The position numbers and the translations under genes were made by a program. From positions 124,001 through 188,000 of the forward strand of contig CAZEQJ010000002.1 of NCBI GenBank assembly GCA_964514385.1: a stretch of DNA of 64,000 nucleotides, in the 5' to 3' direction. The notes below the pieces were generated by a model that did not search any database, was not told the origin of the DNA, and saw only the letters and a program-made list of their open reading frames with translations. Positions 9,740 through 18,063 of the stretch are shown here, in pieces (position 1 is the first letter of the stretch; each line of letters begins with the position of its first letter). This DNA comes from CAZEQJ01 sp964514385. Lineage in GTDB: Bacteria; Bacteroidota; Bacteroidia; Cytophagales; Cyclobacteriaceae.

Positions 9740-10429
9740 ATGGCCAATAAGAACAATCAGAAAATCCTCGTAGTGGACGACGAAGAGGATATCGTCGAGC
9801 TGTTGGAGTATAACCTTAAAAAAGAGGGGTACGCCGTCAAAACAGCTACAGATGGAGCTAAAGCTGTAGAAATTGCGAAAGGCTTTGACCCTGACCTGAT
9901 CCTGCTTGATATCATGATGCCACATCAGGATGGAGTGGAAACCTGCCGTCAGATCAGAGAAAATCAGGAGCTTAACCACACCTATGTTATATTTCTAACA
10001 GCCCGGTCTGAAGAATATTCCGAAATCGCAGCTTTTGATGTGGGAGCAGATGACTACATTACAAAGCCTATAAAGCCAAGAGCTTTGATGAGCCGTATCA
10101 ATGCGCTGTTCAGACGCGACAACAAGAAAAAGTCCAGCAACAGTAAGATAAAGATCAATGATCTGGTCATCGATAAGACCAGCTACACGGTTACCCTCAA
10201 AAACGATAATGTAACCCTTCCGAAAAAGGAATTTGAGCTCCTTTATTTTCTTGCTCAAAATCCCGGGAAAGTATTCAGCAGGGACGAGCTGTTGCAGAAT
10301 ATCTGGGGGTCAGATGTATATGTGCTGGCACGGACGGTAGATGTACATATCCGGAAAGTACGGGAGAAAATAGGAGAGGGCTATATTCGTACGGTCAAGG
10401 GTGTGGGCTATAAATTCGAGATTGAGTAA
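9740..10429 (+). CDS. OmpR/PhoB-family response regulator
   Basis: 229 residues from the ATG at 9740 (MANKNNQKILVVDDEED). The open frame runs further upstream, but that part lies across the promoter. The receiver domain covers residues 8-122 with acidic pocket D13/D14, phospho-acceptor D57, and K near 106 (KPIKP). The winged-helix DNA-binding domain covers about 135-228 (LPKKEFELLYFLAQNPGKVF, RTVDVHIRKVREKIG). It pairs with the kinase 10 bases downstream. The pair resembles PhoB/PhoR of Bacteroidota, but the signal cannot be read from sequence. Confidence 0.92.
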   Translation: MANKNNQKILVVDDEEDIVELLEYNLKKEGYAVKTATDGAKAVEIAKGFDPDLILLDIMMPHQDGVETCRQIRENQELNHTYVIFLTARSEEYSEIAAFDVGADDYITKPIKPRALMSRINALFRRDNKKKSSNSKIKINDLVIDKTSYTVTLKNDNVTLPKKEFELLYFLAQNPGKVFSRDELLQNIWGSDVYVLARTVDVHIRKVREKIGEGYIRTVKGVGYKFEIE

Positions 10430-10439
10430 AGGACAATAA

Positions 10440-11507
10440 ATGAATTCAAGGGGTATATCGCTTCTTCTCGCAGTATCTATTGCTCTTGTTACCGGTGCCT
10501 TTCTTTCGCTGGTATCACAATCAGAAGTGTTGATTATTATCCTGGCAGTACTCATTTCGGGATCGGTGAGCTACCTCCTCATATTTACTACGCTGGAGTT
10601 TTTGATATTCAGGGACATTCAACGCATCTATGAAATGTTGAATAATATGGCCCGTGATGATTACAGCTTCGCCTCTTTGACACATAAAAGCTGGTTTCAT
10701 CCCCTGACAAAAGTTAACAAGGAGATTTACCGATATGCAGAGATCAAGCAGAAAGAAATCGATGAGCTTAAAAAGCTGGAGATATTCCGTCGCGAATTTA
10801 TCGCTGACGTGAGTCATGAGTTGAAAACGCCTATTTTTGCTGCTCAGGGATTTATCCATACCCTCATGGATGGCGCCGTGAAGGATAAAACGGTGCGCAC
10901 CAAATTCCTGAAAAAAGCGGCTAAAAGCCTTGATGGTCTGGATTTATTAGTTCAGGATCTCCTTGTGTTGTCGCAAATGGAATCGGGGGACATCAGGATG
11001 CAGATGGAAACTGTAGATATCACCACGCTGATACAGGAAATGTACGACCAGATGGATGTGAAGGCGGAGAAGAAGAATATTAGTGTCAAGTTGCCCGATC
11101 CTGAACAAAAAATATATGTCACGGCTGACAAGAAACGTATTTTTCAGGTATTGATCAATTTGTTTAGTAACGCAGTGAAATACACCCGCAAGGGAGGTGA
11201 AATTCGTATTGATCTGGCAATTGGTGACAACAGGGTGCACGTAACAGTAACAGATAATGGCGAGGGCATCGGCAAAGAACATCTCAACCGTATCTTCGAA
11301 AGGTTTTACCGTGTAGAAAAAAGCCGGAGCAAAGACTGGGGAGGCACGGGACTGGGGCTTGCCATCGTAAAGCATATAGTAGAGGCTCATAACAGCAGAG
11401 TACAGGTGGCAAGCTCACCGGGCAAAGGATCGTCCTTCAGCTTTTCACTCGAACGCGCCCCAACTCCTGAGATATTGGTAAAGGAAGAAATGGAAATGGA
11501 TGCCTAA
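10440..11507 (+). CDS. Membrane sensor histidine kinase, PhoR-like
   Basis: 355 residues. Two adjacent membrane segments (about 5-25 and 30-55) leave almost no periplasmic loop. A linker/HAMP-like stretch is followed by HisKA with phospho-acceptor H126 in VSHELKTP. The HATPase domain has N box (LINLFSNAVKYT), G1 (DNGEGIG) and G2 (GGTGLGLAIVK). PhoR-type kinases of this shape usually read a membrane partner or ligand rather than a large sensor domain. It is in an operon with the response regulator and overlaps the next gene by 8 bases. Confidence 0.92.
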   Translation: MNSRGISLLLAVSIALVTGAFLSLVSQSEVLIIILAVLISGSVSYLLIFTTLEFLIFRDIQRIYEMLNNMARDDYSFASLTHKSWFHPLTKVNKEIYRYAEIKQKEIDELKKLEIFRREFIADVSHELKTPIFAAQGFIHTLMDGAVKDKTVRTKFLKKAAKSLDGLDLLVQDLLVLSQMESGDIRMQMETVDITTLIQEMYDQMDVKAEKKNISVKLPDPEQKIYVTADKKRIFQVLINLFSNAVKYTRKGGEIRIDLAIGDNRVHVTVTDNGEGIGKEHLNRIFERFYRVEKSRSKDWGGTGLGLAIVKHIVEAHNSRVQVASSPGKGSSFSFSLERAPTPEILVKEEMEMDA

Positions 11508-12207
11508 ACATTTTTCTTCTCTCATTATCGTGGATGAAGAGGATTATTGTATTATCAATAAGCCCTCAGGGTATGCGACACTCATGGATCGCCATGAACA
11601 CCTAAGCCTGCAATTGCTTGCTGAACGACATGATGCCCGATTAAAAGCAGTCCATCGTATCGATAAAGATACTACCGGCCTGCTGCTTTATGCCAGAAGC
11701 CCTGAGGCACACCGACATTTTTCCCTTCAATTCGAAAACAGGAAGGTACATAAAGTATATCATGCATTAGCTGACGGCATCCATCAATTTGAAAATGAAG
11801 TGATCGATGACCCTATAGAGGTCTTGTCAACGGGCATTGCCAGGCTGTCACGTCAGGGTAAAGATGCCAAAACGATCATCAATACAATCAGAGCCTACCG
11901 CACACATACTTTGCTGGCGTGTGAGCCTGTAACAGGTCGTCTTCACCAGATAAGGGTACATCTTGCCGGCCGAAAGGCACCACTTGCCGGGGATACTATG
12001 TACGGTGGTATGCCGTTTTTACTTTCACGGATCAAGCGCAACTATCATATTGGAAAATATGAGGAAGAGATACCGGTGATTCAACGATTTGCCCTCCATG
12101 CACGCGAACTCCACTTTACCGATCTCCGTGGAGAGGAAATCCATATCGAAGCCCCATACCCTAAAGATTTCAAAGCGGCGCTTAATCAGCTGGAAAAGAA
12201 TAATTAA
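11500..12207 (+). CDS. RluA-family RNA pseudouridine synthase
   Basis: 235 residues. The catalytic motif HRIDKDTTGLLLY carries the conserved aspartate, followed by FENRKVHKVYHALADG and the RNA-binding GRLHQIRVHLA. The family converts uridine to pseudouridine in rRNA or tRNA. The target site cannot be assigned. The short N-terminus lacks an S4 domain, closer to RluA/TruC than RluD. Its ATG lies inside the end of the kinase gene, so it is probably read from the same transcript. Confidence 0.9.
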   Translation: MPKHFSSLIIVDEEDYCIINKPSGYATLMDRHEHLSLQLLAERHDARLKAVHRIDKDTTGLLLYARSPEAHRHFSLQFENRKVHKVYHALADGIHQFENEVIDDPIEVLSTGIARLSRQGKDAKTIINTIRAYRTHTLLACEPVTGRLHQIRVHLAGRKAPLAGDTMYGGMPFLLSRIKRNYHIGKYEEEIPVIQRFALHARELHFTDLRGEEIHIEAPYPKDFKAALNQLEKNN

Positions 12208-12209
12208 AG

Positions 12210-12241
12210 TTTGGATAAACCATAATATTACTCTACTTTTG
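12210..12241 (+). promoter_or_regulatory. Bacteroidota-type promoter of the rplM-rpsI-rpsB operon
   Basis: TTTG at 12210-12213, a 20-base spacer, then TACTTTTG at 12234-12241, both exact matches. About 40 bases of leader follow before the GTG start of rplM. The leader holds a small C-rich/G-rich hairpin (CCC...GGG near 12244-12258). Confidence 0.85.
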
Positions 12242-12282
12242 TGTCCCTTTTCGCGGGGAACCATAAAAAAGTATATTAAGAC

Positions 12283-12726
12283 GTGGATACATTAAGTTAT
12301 AAAACTATTTCAGCAAATAAGAACACAGTAGACAAGAAGTGGGTATTGATAGATGCCGACGGAAAGACACTGGGAAGGCTGATGAGCAGGGTTGCAGTTA
12401 TAGTGAGAGGCAAGCATAAGCCCGGATTTACGCCCCACGTGGACTGTGGTGACAATGTGATCATTATCAACTCAGATAAGATTCACCTTACCGGCAATAA
12501 GTGGTCGGATAAAGTTTATGTTCGTCACACAGGATTTCCAGGAGGTCAGCGTACTACCTCAGCAAAGGAAATGTACAACAAGTCATCTCGTCTGCTGATA
12601 GAAAGTGCACTTCGTGGTATGTTGCCAAAAAACAAACTGGGAAGCAAGCTGTTCCACAATGTATTCATTTATGAAGGGTCTGAACATCCACATCAGGCTC
12701 AGAATCCTACTGAAATAAAACTTTAA
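12283..12726 (+). CDS. rplM: 50S ribosomal protein L13
   Basis: 147 residues from a GTG start; the N-terminus DTLSYKTISANKNTV is the usual one for Bacteroidota L13, and no ATG exists nearby. Motifs LIDADGKTLGRL, GKHKPGFTPHVDCGD and RGMLPKNKLGSKLF are diagnostic. It is an early-binding protein of the large subunit. First gene of the operon rplM-rpsI-rpsB, with a strong promoter upstream. Confidence 0.97.
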   Translation: MDTLSYKTISANKNTVDKKWVLIDADGKTLGRLMSRVAVIVRGKHKPGFTPHVDCGDNVIIINSDKIHLTGNKWSDKVYVRHTGFPGGQRTTSAKEMYNKSSRLLIESALRGMLPKNKLGSKLFHNVFIYEGSEHPHQAQNPTEIKL

Positions 12727-12734
12727 TATTATAC

Positions 12735-13121
12735 ATGAGCGTGGTTAATACTACAGGTCGAAGAAAAACATCAATTGCCCGTGTTTACATGACACCGGGT
12801 AAGGGCGAGTTCATCATCAATGAAAAGAAATTGGAGGATTATTTCCCTTTTCAGGTACACCAGTTTATCGCCCTTCAGCCTTTTGATGTGCTGGACAAAC
12901 GAAACGAGTTTGATGTAAAGATCAATGTTAAGGGTGGCGGACCAGGTGGTCAGGCAGAAGCTATACGACATGGTATTACACGTGCGCTCGTAACGATTGA
13001 TGAAGAGTTTAAGCCTGCATTGAAGAAAGAAGGCTTTACCACCCGTGATCCCCGCATGGTGGAACGTAAAAAATACGGTAGAAGAAAAGCAAGAAGAAGA
13101 TTCCAGTTTAGTAAACGATAA
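12735..13121 (+). CDS. rpsI: 30S ribosomal protein S9
   Basis: 128 residues, with GRRKTSIARVYM near the N-terminus, GGGPGGQAEAIRHGI in the middle and the basic tail GRRKARRRFQFSKR that reaches the P site. It starts 8 bases after rplM, the usual neighbour. Confidence 0.98.
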   Translation: MSVVNTTGRRKTSIARVYMTPGKGEFIINEKKLEDYFPFQVHQFIALQPFDVLDKRNEFDVKINVKGGGPGGQAEAIRHGITRALVTIDEEFKPALKKEGFTTRDPRMVERKKYGRRKARRRFQFSKR

Positions 13122-13130
13122 TCCCGAGAA

Positions 13131-13895
13131 ATGTCAGTTGCAGTAGACTACAAAGAATTATTAAATGCAGGTGTTCATTTTGGTCACCTGACCCGTAAAT
13201 GGGATCCCAGGATGGCTCCATATATTTTCATGGAGAAGAATGGTATCCATATCATAGATCTTAACAAGACCATTGCCTGTTTTGAAGAAGCAGCTGATGC
13301 TGTACGACCTATCATTAAGTCAGGTCGTAAGATCATGTTCGTAGCGACAAAAAAGCAGGCGCAGGAGATCGTGACGAGGGAAGCTAAAAAATTAGGTATG
13401 CCATATGTTACCCACAGGTGGTTGGGTGGTATGCTTACCAATTTCACCACAATCCGAAAATCCCTTAAGAAACTTTCCTCAATTGATAAGTTGATGAAAG
13501 AAGAGGCCTTTCTTGAGCTGAACAAAAAGGAAAGGCTGATGAAAACCAGGGAAAGAGATAAATTGAATATGGTACTGGGAGGTATATCAGACCTCACACG
13601 TTTACCTGCCGCACTTTTCGTTGTGGATGTGAAGAGAGAACATATTGCCATCGCTGAAGCACAGAAATTAAACATTCCTGTGTTTGCACTTTGCGATACC
13701 AACTCAAATCCCGACGTTGTGGATTACCCTATCCCGGGTAACGATGACGCTTTCAAAAGTGTGGATATCATTCTGAGCAAGTTTTCAGCAGTGATAGAAG
13801 AAGCATTGCAGGAAAGAAGGGTAGAGAAGGAAGAAAGCAAACTCGCAGAGGAGGAAGAAGCCAAACGTCAGGCTGACCTCGCGGAAAACGAATAA
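13131..13895 (+). CDS. rpsB: 30S ribosomal protein S2
   Basis: 254 residues, with LLNAGVHFGHLTRKWDPRM at the N-terminus and HRWLGGMLTNF in the middle. The C-terminal 25 residues are a charged helix (glutamate, lysine, arginine). It starts 9 bases after rpsI. A terminator-like hairpin (13919-13953) stands between it and tsf. Confidence 0.98.
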   Translation: MSVAVDYKELLNAGVHFGHLTRKWDPRMAPYIFMEKNGIHIIDLNKTIACFEEAADAVRPIIKSGRKIMFVATKKQAQEIVTREAKKLGMPYVTHRWLGGMLTNFTTIRKSLKKLSSIDKLMKEEAFLELNKKERLMKTRERDKLNMVLGGISDLTRLPAALFVVDVKREHIAIAEAQKLNIPVFALCDTNSNPDVVDYPIPGNDDAFKSVDIILSKFSAVIEEALQERRVEKEESKLAEEEEAKRQADLAENE

Positions 13896-13918
13896 AAATC
13901 AAAATGATTTCATAATAT

Positions 13919-13958
13919 AAATTGAACATTGGGATGATCCTGATGTTCAATTTTTGTT
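13919..13958 (+). terminator. Terminator or attenuator between rpsB and tsf
   Basis: AAATTGAACAT (13919-13929) pairs perfectly with ATGTTCAATTT (13943-13953), followed by TT G TTT. The loop holds a further GGA/TCC pairing. It should reduce or stop read-through from rpsB into tsf. Confidence 0.75.
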
Positions 13959-14005
13959 TCTGGACAGTGTTAACATATTATTTAACGTAAATTAATTTTA
14001 AAAAA

Positions 14006-14839
14006 ATGGCTGCAATAAGTGCTAAGGAAGTAAATAAACTGCGTCAGATGACAGGTGCCGGTATGATGGACTGCAAAAAGGCATTGGTAGAAGCTGACGG
14101 TGATTTTGATAAAGCGATAGAAATACTTCGCAAAAAAGGTCAGAAAGTGAGTCAGTCACGAGCCGATCGTGAAACTACCGAAGGAGCAGTATTTATTCAA
14201 TCAAATGATGACCAGACGGCTGCTACGCTTATTGCCCTGTCATGCGAAACAGATTTTGTGGCCAAGAATGAGGATTTTCAGAAATTTGGTCAGCAGATAT
14301 TGGAAATTGCCTATAACCACAAGCCGGCAGATACCGATGCATTACTAAGCCTCCCTTTTGACGATATCACAGTAGGTGAAAAGGTAACTGAAATGGTAGG
14401 TAAAATCGGCGAAAAAATCGAAATATCTGCCTACCTCAATATGGAAGGCGAAAAAGTAGTTTCCTATATCCATGCCGGGAGCAAACTTGGCGTATTGCTG
14501 GCGTTGAAGAATGTTGATGGTGCTGAAGTAGAAGATGCCGGTCGTGATGTTGCCATGCAGATCGCTGCCATGAACCCAGTAGCACTGGACAAAGACGATG
14601 TAGACGAAGCTACCATACAGCGTGAGATCGAAATCGGTAAAGATCAGGCCCGTCAGGAAGGTAAACCTGAAGATCTGTTGGAAAAAATTGCCATGGGTAA
14701 ACTGAACAAGTTTTACAAAGAAAATACACTGTTGAATCAGCAGTTCGTAAAGGATAATTCGTTAAGTATTTCGCAATATCTTGATGGAGTGAAGAAGGGA
14801 CTCACTGTAGCTGAGTTCAAACGTGTTTCAGTTGGTTAA
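14006..14839 (+). CDS. tsf: Translation elongation factor Ts
   Basis: 277 residues, the usual length. The N-terminal UBA-like domain has LRQMTGAGMMDCKKALVEA, followed by the core with ALSCETDFVAKN. EF-Ts recycles EF-Tu from its GDP form. It follows rpsB as in most bacteria but after a hairpin and 110 bases, so it may have separate control. A second strong hairpin follows its stop. Confidence 0.98.
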   Translation: MAAISAKEVNKLRQMTGAGMMDCKKALVEADGDFDKAIEILRKKGQKVSQSRADRETTEGAVFIQSNDDQTAATLIALSCETDFVAKNEDFQKFGQQILEIAYNHKPADTDALLSLPFDDITVGEKVTEMVGKIGEKIEISAYLNMEGEKVVSYIHAGSKLGVLLALKNVDGAEVEDAGRDVAMQIAAMNPVALDKDDVDEATIQREIEIGKDQARQEGKPEDLLEKIAMGKLNKFYKENTLLNQQFVKDNSLSISQYLDGVKKGLTVAEFKRVSVG

Positions 14840-14861
14840 TTGATATTCTTCATCGATATTT

Positions 14862-14890
14862 AAAGGGTTGGCCTCAGGTCAGCCCTTTTT
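14862..14890 (+). terminator. Intrinsic terminator after tsf
   Basis: AAAGGGTTGGCC and GGTCAGCCCTTT form a 12-bp stem with two G-U pairs and a 3-base loop, followed by a T run. The T run ends at the ATG (14892) of the next gene. Confidence 0.85.
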
Positions 14891-14891
14891 T

Positions 14892-15365
14892 ATGGATACC
14901 TTTTTTATTATACTTTCTTTCATTTTTGTACTTATAGGTATCGCCGGCAGCTTTTTGCCTGTCATACCCGGGCCCCCAGTCGCCTATCTGGGTCTTATTT
15001 TTATTCAGCTGACAGAAAAATATGCTTACAGTGCCCGGTTTTTATGGATCTATGGTATTACCATGGCTTTAATTACATTACTGGATTACCTCGTGCCCAT
15101 ATATGGTACAAAACGGTTGGGTGGCACTAAAGCAGGCTTTCGTGGTAGTGCCGTTGGGTTAATAGTCGGATTATTTTTTGGACCTCCAGGTATAATCCTG
15201 GGACCCTTGGTAGGTGCTTTTCTTGGAGAGCTTGCGTCAGGCCAAAGCAATGAAGTAGCTATAAAGAGTGCACTCGGTTCATTTATTGGATTTCTGGCCG
15301 GAACAGTCATAAAATCAGGTTATGGTGTGGTAGTGCTCTATCAGGTGATAGTAAAGATCGTCTGA
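14892..15365 (+). CDS. DUF456 domain-containing membrane protein
   Basis: 157 residues, nearly all hydrophobic, with three to four membrane segments and glycine-rich motifs (IAGSFLPVIPGPPVAYLG, GLFFGPPGIILGPLVGAFLG) typical of DUF456. Function unknown. An upstream TTG in frame lies inside the tsf terminator, so the ATG at 14892 was preferred. Expression needs either read-through or a promoter hidden in the end of tsf. Confidence 0.82.
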   Translation: MDTFFIILSFIFVLIGIAGSFLPVIPGPPVAYLGLIFIQLTEKYAYSARFLWIYGITMALITLLDYLVPIYGTKRLGGTKAGFRGSAVGLIVGLFFGPPGIILGPLVGAFLGELASGQSNEVAIKSALGSFIGFLAGTVIKSGYGVVVLYQVIVKIV

Positions 15366-15464
15366 CCCCCGATATTTACCATTCAGAAATTATATTCGCT
15401 CCTTACATAAAATATTTAAACAACTGACGATCTGCAGCGTTTAGCCTGAGGTAAAACGCATTAA

Positions 15465-17948
15465 ATGAACAAACTTTTATTTGTATTAATTATATCTTTT
15501 CCTGCATATCTGGTGGCCCAACCAACAGGTTTTGGAGGAGGACAAGGAGCACCATCACAAATCACCGGCAAAGTACAGGGCGTGCTGGTAGACAGCCAGA
15601 CAGGTGATCCGGTGTCATTCGCTACAATAGCTATTAAAAAACCAGGGTCCAACACACCGATTAACGGTATGGTAACTGGAGATGACGGTATATTTAAAAT
15701 TGTGGGTCTTCCCCTGGGTGAACTGGATGTACAGATATCCTTTATTGGGTATCAGACTATCACTAAAACTGTCGAACTTACAAAGGGAGAGCCTGACGTT
15801 GATATGGGAAGTGTGCAACTGATAAGTGATGCTGCAGAGCTGGACGAGGTTGTCATATCCGGTGACCGTGAGATTGTTGAAAGTAAAATTGACCGTATAG
15901 TTTATAATGCTGAACAGGACATAGCCAATATGGGAGGTGATGCTACCGATGTGTTGCGTCGGGCACCATTGCTAAGTGTAGACCTGGAAGGAAATGTATC
16001 GCTGCGTGGCAGCCAGAATGTGCAGATCATGATCAATGGTAAGCCCAGTGGCATGTTTGCAACTAACCCCGCTGACGCCTTAAAGGTAATACCCGCAGAT
16101 AATATCAAAAGTGTTGAAGTAATCACCGCTCCGGGAGCGAAATATGATGGGGAAGGAACTTCCGGCATTATCAACATTATCACAAAAAAGCAGACACCTC
16201 AGGGTTTTTCAGGTAATGTCGATGCCTCAGTCGGAACTCGCTCGAACAGAGGTGTGCTGAATATAAATGCCGGCCGCGGCAGGTTTGGCATGAACGCCAG
16301 TGGTAGTACATATTTTAACTGGCCGCAAACAGGCTACTCCAACCTGTACAGCGAGCGCACCTTCGGTAATGTTACTACCATACAAACAGAAGAAGGTGAA
16401 AATATAAGCCAGCGCACCGGCTTTTTCACAAATGCCTCTGCTTACTACGATGTGAATGCTTACAATAGCTTTACCAGTTCTTTCAGACTCAGAGGATTCA
16501 ATTCCAATACAGATGGAGAATACTTTAATGAACTTATTGAGTCAGGGTATACAGAGACCTTTACGCGTATTACGGACAACCGCTCACTTCGAAGTGGTTA
16601 TGAATGGACGATGGATTATATTAAAAAGTTTGCGGGACAGGAAGGTCGTGAGTTTAGCGTCTCTATCCGTCAGGATAGCGATATAAATGATACCAGGTCC
16701 AGCACGCAACGTGAGGAAGAGCAGGTAATAACGCAGGATTTTATCAACCAGAATGATGGCACCAACAGGGAAAATACATTGCAGGTTGACTATATTCATC
16801 CCTTTGGAGAATCAAAGATTGAACTGGGAGCAAAGGCTGTACTTCGTGATCTGCGAAGCATAACTGATTTTGATACCCTCGCAGCAGGTGGTATTTATGT
16901 CAATGACCCGCTACGCAGTAATGATTTCAGTTATGAACAGGATGTTTGGGCAGGCTATGCCTCATTAACCACAAAATTTCTCAAGACTTTTGGGTTGGTC
17001 GCAGGGGTGAGGTACGAGGCAACTGATATCTCGGGTGACGTAGTGAGTGATGCAGATAATGATTTTGAAAATTTTTATGGCAATGTGCTACCTTCCGTTA
17101 TACTGAGCTATAATATCGGACGGGTCAATACGCTTAAAGCGAGTTATAACCGACGTATTCAACGGCCCAGCCTGCGCTTTATCAACCCCTTCGTGGAGCA
17201 GGACAATAACCGGAACATCAGCTTTGGTAATCCTCTGCTTGCACCTGAGATAACCGATAATTATGACCTAAGTTTCAGTACTTTCAAAAGCGGAACAGCT
17301 ATCAACGTGTCGGTATATTATCGTAATACAACCGATGTAATACAGAGTATTGTATCAGCCGAAGCCCTGCCAGGCGACAGTACCGGCACGCGCACGGTGA
17401 CAACTTTTCAGAATATTGATCAGCAATCGGCTACAGGAACTGATCTCTTCGTTAGCAAAACATTATTTGATATCTGGACACTCAGAGGCGGCGTAAACCT
17501 GTCCTGGTTTCAGTCGTCCGGTCGTGTAGGAGAGGTACAGCTCACTAACCGCTCTCTTCTGGGAAGCGGTAATTTTGGAAGCCAGCTTAAGCTCCCGGGA
17601 GATATCACAGTAGATGCCTTTGGCTTTTTCAGGAGTCCTCAGCAGACAGTGCAGGGCACCAACACCTCATTTTATATATGGGGCATTGGTGCACGAAAAG
17701 AGTTATGGGATGGTCAGGGAAGCATCGGTCTTCGCTTTATCGAACCTTTTGTACGGTACAAGCGCTTTTTTAATGAGGTAGAGTCACCTGCCCTCGTGCT
17801 AAACTCTGAAATAGGTATCCCTTTTCAGTCGTATGGGTTCAGCTTTAGTTATAAGTTCGGTAAGCTTGACTTCACTACGCGTCAGCGTCGCAGCAGGATC
17901 AACAATAATGATCAGCTGAATGGTGACGATGGCAGCTCGCAGTTTTAG
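15465..17948 (+). CDS. TonB-dependent receptor-like outer membrane protein (OMP_b-brl_3 type)
   Basis: 827 residues. A signal peptide (about 1-18) precedes a glycine/glutamine-rich linker, then a carboxypeptidase-regulatory-like beta-sandwich at about 35-120 (GKVQGVLVDSQTGDPVSFAT, GLPLGELDVQISFIGY). The plug domain follows at about 125-245 (DATDVLRRAPLLSVD, IMINGKPSGMF, IKSVEVITAPGAKYDGEG, IINIITKK). The rest is a beta barrel ending in phenylalanine. This architecture is common in Bacteroidota and often lacks a SusD partner, as here. The substrate is unknown. No TonB box can be named with confidence. Confidence 0.9.
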   Translation: MNKLLFVLIISFPAYLVAQPTGFGGGQGAPSQITGKVQGVLVDSQTGDPVSFATIAIKKPGSNTPINGMVTGDDGIFKIVGLPLGELDVQISFIGYQTITKTVELTKGEPDVDMGSVQLISDAAELDEVVISGDREIVESKIDRIVYNAEQDIANMGGDATDVLRRAPLLSVDLEGNVSLRGSQNVQIMINGKPSGMFATNPADALKVIPADNIKSVEVITAPGAKYDGEGTSGIINIITKKQTPQGFSGNVDASVGTRSNRGVLNINAGRGRFGMNASGSTYFNWPQTGYSNLYSERTFGNVTTIQTEEGENISQRTGFFTNASAYYDVNAYNSFTSSFRLRGFNSNTDGEYFNELIESGYTETFTRITDNRSLRSGYEWTMDYIKKFAGQEGREFSVSIRQDSDINDTRSSTQREEEQVITQDFINQNDGTNRENTLQVDYIHPFGESKIELGAKAVLRDLRSITDFDTLAAGGIYVNDPLRSNDFSYEQDVWAGYASLTTKFLKTFGLVAGVRYEATDISGDVVSDADNDFENFYGNVLPSVILSYNIGRVNTLKASYNRRIQRPSLRFINPFVEQDNNRNISFGNPLLAPEITDNYDLSFSTFKSGTAINVSVYYRNTTDVIQSIVSAEALPGDSTGTRTVTTFQNIDQQSATGTDLFVSKTLFDIWTLRGGVNLSWFQSSGRVGEVQLTNRSLLGSGNFGSQLKLPGDITVDAFGFFRSPQQTVQGTNTSFYIWGIGARKELWDGQGSIGLRFIEPFVRYKRFFNEVESPALVLNSEIGIPFQSYGFSFSYKFGKLDFTTRQRRSRINNNDQLNGDDGSSQF

Positions 17949-18063
17949 GTATTTGAAAAAGGAAAGAGTAGGATAGCTTTGGTCAGAATTAAATCTAATC
18001 TGTTGGTTCTGGCGTAAATCATAAGTAGATTTCCTTTATAATCATTTCTAACCGGAACTGCTG

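Noticed and set aside
14868..14891. TTG start for the DUF456 gene
   Set aside because: These codons lie inside the tsf terminator stem; the ATG at 14892 gives a normal membrane protein start.
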